Below are positions 62,740 to 64,000 of a DNA stretch of 64,000 bases, in pieces. The stretch spans positions 86,577,108-86,641,107 of the forward strand of contig OY757023.1 in assembly GCA_963580285.1 (NCBI GenBank), read 5' to 3'. Each line of letters opens with the position of its first letter. The first letter of the stretch is position 1. A program made the translations under genes and the position numbers. Origin of the DNA: Lucinisca nassula. Taxonomy: Eukaryota; Mollusca; Bivalvia; Lucinida; Lucinidae. A model generated the notes under the pieces. That model did not search any database. It was not told the DNA's origin and was given only the letters and a program-made list of their open reading frames with translations.

Positions 62740-63285
62740 ATGACAAAAACATGTTATAATCGCATTACAAATTGACAGATGTTTAATTTACAATATATGC
62801 TAAATAAAAGTTGCAGTGTATCATTTGTCTTCAGCATACTTTATGTCCTCCATTTTAACACAAAATGGACATTTTCGAATATCATCAATGTTATATAAAT
62901 TCTGAAAAGGAATAAGTGTAATTTGAGTTTTAATTAGGTGCACATAAGATCAAGTTTCCGTCCGTTTGTCTGCTCGTCCGTTTGTTCGTCCGCCTATGCG
63001 TTTACGTTCACCATAGCGACAACCCGAAATGTTAACCATAGAATTTGTGTTCAAAAACAGTAAATGATAACGTTTTCTTATTTGTTGTGCATATACTTGA
63101 GATCATATGCTCTTGAAATGAGGTCATGTTTTTAACCTTGACCTTTTACATTGACCTTAGCTCAAACAGGCGGGACACCGCCCTCTGCAAAGCTATTTTT
63201 CCTCGCGTGACATCTGAATTGTTTGAATACAGTAAACCAGTTCATAGCTAGACAATTGTTGCTGTCACTATTGTAGCTCATATTG
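62740..63285. other. No recognisable gene; possible repeat edge
   Basis: A short stretch of TCCGTCCGTTTGTCTGCTCG near 62957 resembles the GTCC cassettes. Nothing else is recognised. Confidence 0.4.
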
Positions 63286-64000
63286 CACGACCCGCAGAAA
63301 AAGCGACCGACTGAAGTCGGTTGATTTTCTAAGAGTGCCCTAAAATCACCGTGTCATTCTGTCAGTCTGTCTGTCCGTCCGTAACCCGTTTGTGAAAATT
63401 GGTGATAGTGACTGAACCGCTTGGAATATTTAAACAATTTTTGGCATACTGATAGATATCAATGAGATCTAACCAATGAACTTACGAAATATTATATTCC
63501 ATTTAGTATAGGCTCGCCGAGGCGAAAAAATGTGAAAATTTTCGAACTGCTTCTCCTCGGAAACCGTTGGGCCGATTGAAGTCAAATTTCATATGGAGCC
63601 TCTATGGGATGGGGGGAAACCAAAATTTGCTCATGGGGTCCAGGTCACATGACCCAAATGGCCGCCAAGCCATATATGGTCTGTCTGTCCGTCCGTAACC
63701 CGTTTGTGAAAATTGGCGATAGTGACTTAACCGCTTGGAATATTTAAACAATTTTTGGCATACTGATAGTATCAATGAGGTCTAACCAATGAACTTGCGA
63801 AATATTACATTCCATTTAGTATAGCCTCGCCGAGGCGAAAAATGTGAAAATTTTCAAACTGCTTCTCCTCGGAAACCGTTGGGCCGATTAAGGTCAAATT
63901 TCATATGGAGCCTCTATGGGATGGAGGAAACCAAAATTTGCTCATGGGGTCCAGGTCACATGACCCAAATGGCCGCCAAGCCATATATGGTAAAAACCCT
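63286..64000 (+). repeat. Tandem pair of about 310-bp units, running off the window
   Basis: GTCTGTCCGTCCGTAACCCG, GAAAATTGGTGATAGTGACT, GGCTCGCCGAGGCGAAAAA, TTCTCCTCGGAAACCGTTGG and GGGGTCCAGGTCACATGACC occur at 63371-63680 and again at 63681-63990 with few differences. More units may follow beyond 64000. Confidence 0.82.

Overview
This is a repeat-saturated animal genomic window. Split coding exons with GT-AG borders, tRNA-headed SINEs, Tc1/mariner and hAT elements, and long-period satellites inside Helitron-like cassettes all point to a metazoan. The repeat style (inverted-repeat MITEs, GTCC/GTCT-rich cassettes, cassettes opening with CAAGAGGCCCATGGGCC) fits a mollusc, most likely a bivalve. 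That assignment is inference from repeat style and a mollusc-like gene pair. I recognise very little host coding sequence.

Host genes. (1) Three exons of a DEG/ENaC-type sodium channel lie on the + strand at 24918-25042, 34878-35059 and 41027-41180. Splice phases match and they give one continuous piece of the extracellular domain. The transmembrane exons were not found and may lie outside the window. (2) An intronless CYP2-clan cytochrome P450 lies on the - strand at 30336-32106, nested in the first visible intron of the channel. Its reading frame is interrupted by a 230-bp insertion (30894-31123) flanked by TA. (3) A canonical tRNA-Val(CAC) gene lies at 45300-45372 on the - strand.

Mobile DNA. 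A complete Tc1-like transposon (25600-28037) has about 205-bp terminal inverted repeats, TA target duplications and an intact DD34E transposase. Broken Tc1-like copies lie at 7624-8248, 13128-13970 and 42515-44036, and a mariner 3' end lies at 49851-50080. Several non-autonomous elements have clear target-site duplications: hAT-like (44360-44750, 8 bp), TTAA-type (18469-18700), a 4-bp A/T type (three copies), TA types, and a 1.1-kb element with long inverted repeats (51281-52391). At least five SINE families occur, two copies with exact target duplications. Satellites with periods of about 142, 145 and 166 bp fill 1.6-2.9, 20.6-22.1 and 35.4-37.5 kb.

Most striking pattern. About 20 copies of related foldback elements (families A and B), plus a separate Tc1-ended MITE (family C), share one central hairpin, a GTACTCGTTAGAACCGCCTC arm and its complement. 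Its two arms differ between copies by paired, base-pair-preserving substitutions. Many damaged copies are broken at or near the centre of the hairpin, several of them joined there to unrelated DNA.

Layout: 0-9.7 kb foldbacks, satellites and SINEs; 9.7-18 kb SINEs, a hairpin-led tandem duplication and a Tc1 relic; 18-25 kb MITEs and a satellite cassette between 5.8-kb-spaced inverted repeats; 25-41 kb the channel gene with Tc1, P450 and satellite in its introns; 41-54 kb Tc1 relic, hAT MITE, tRNA, tandem repeats and a three-level nest; 54-64 kb mostly sparse repeats and unassigned sequence.
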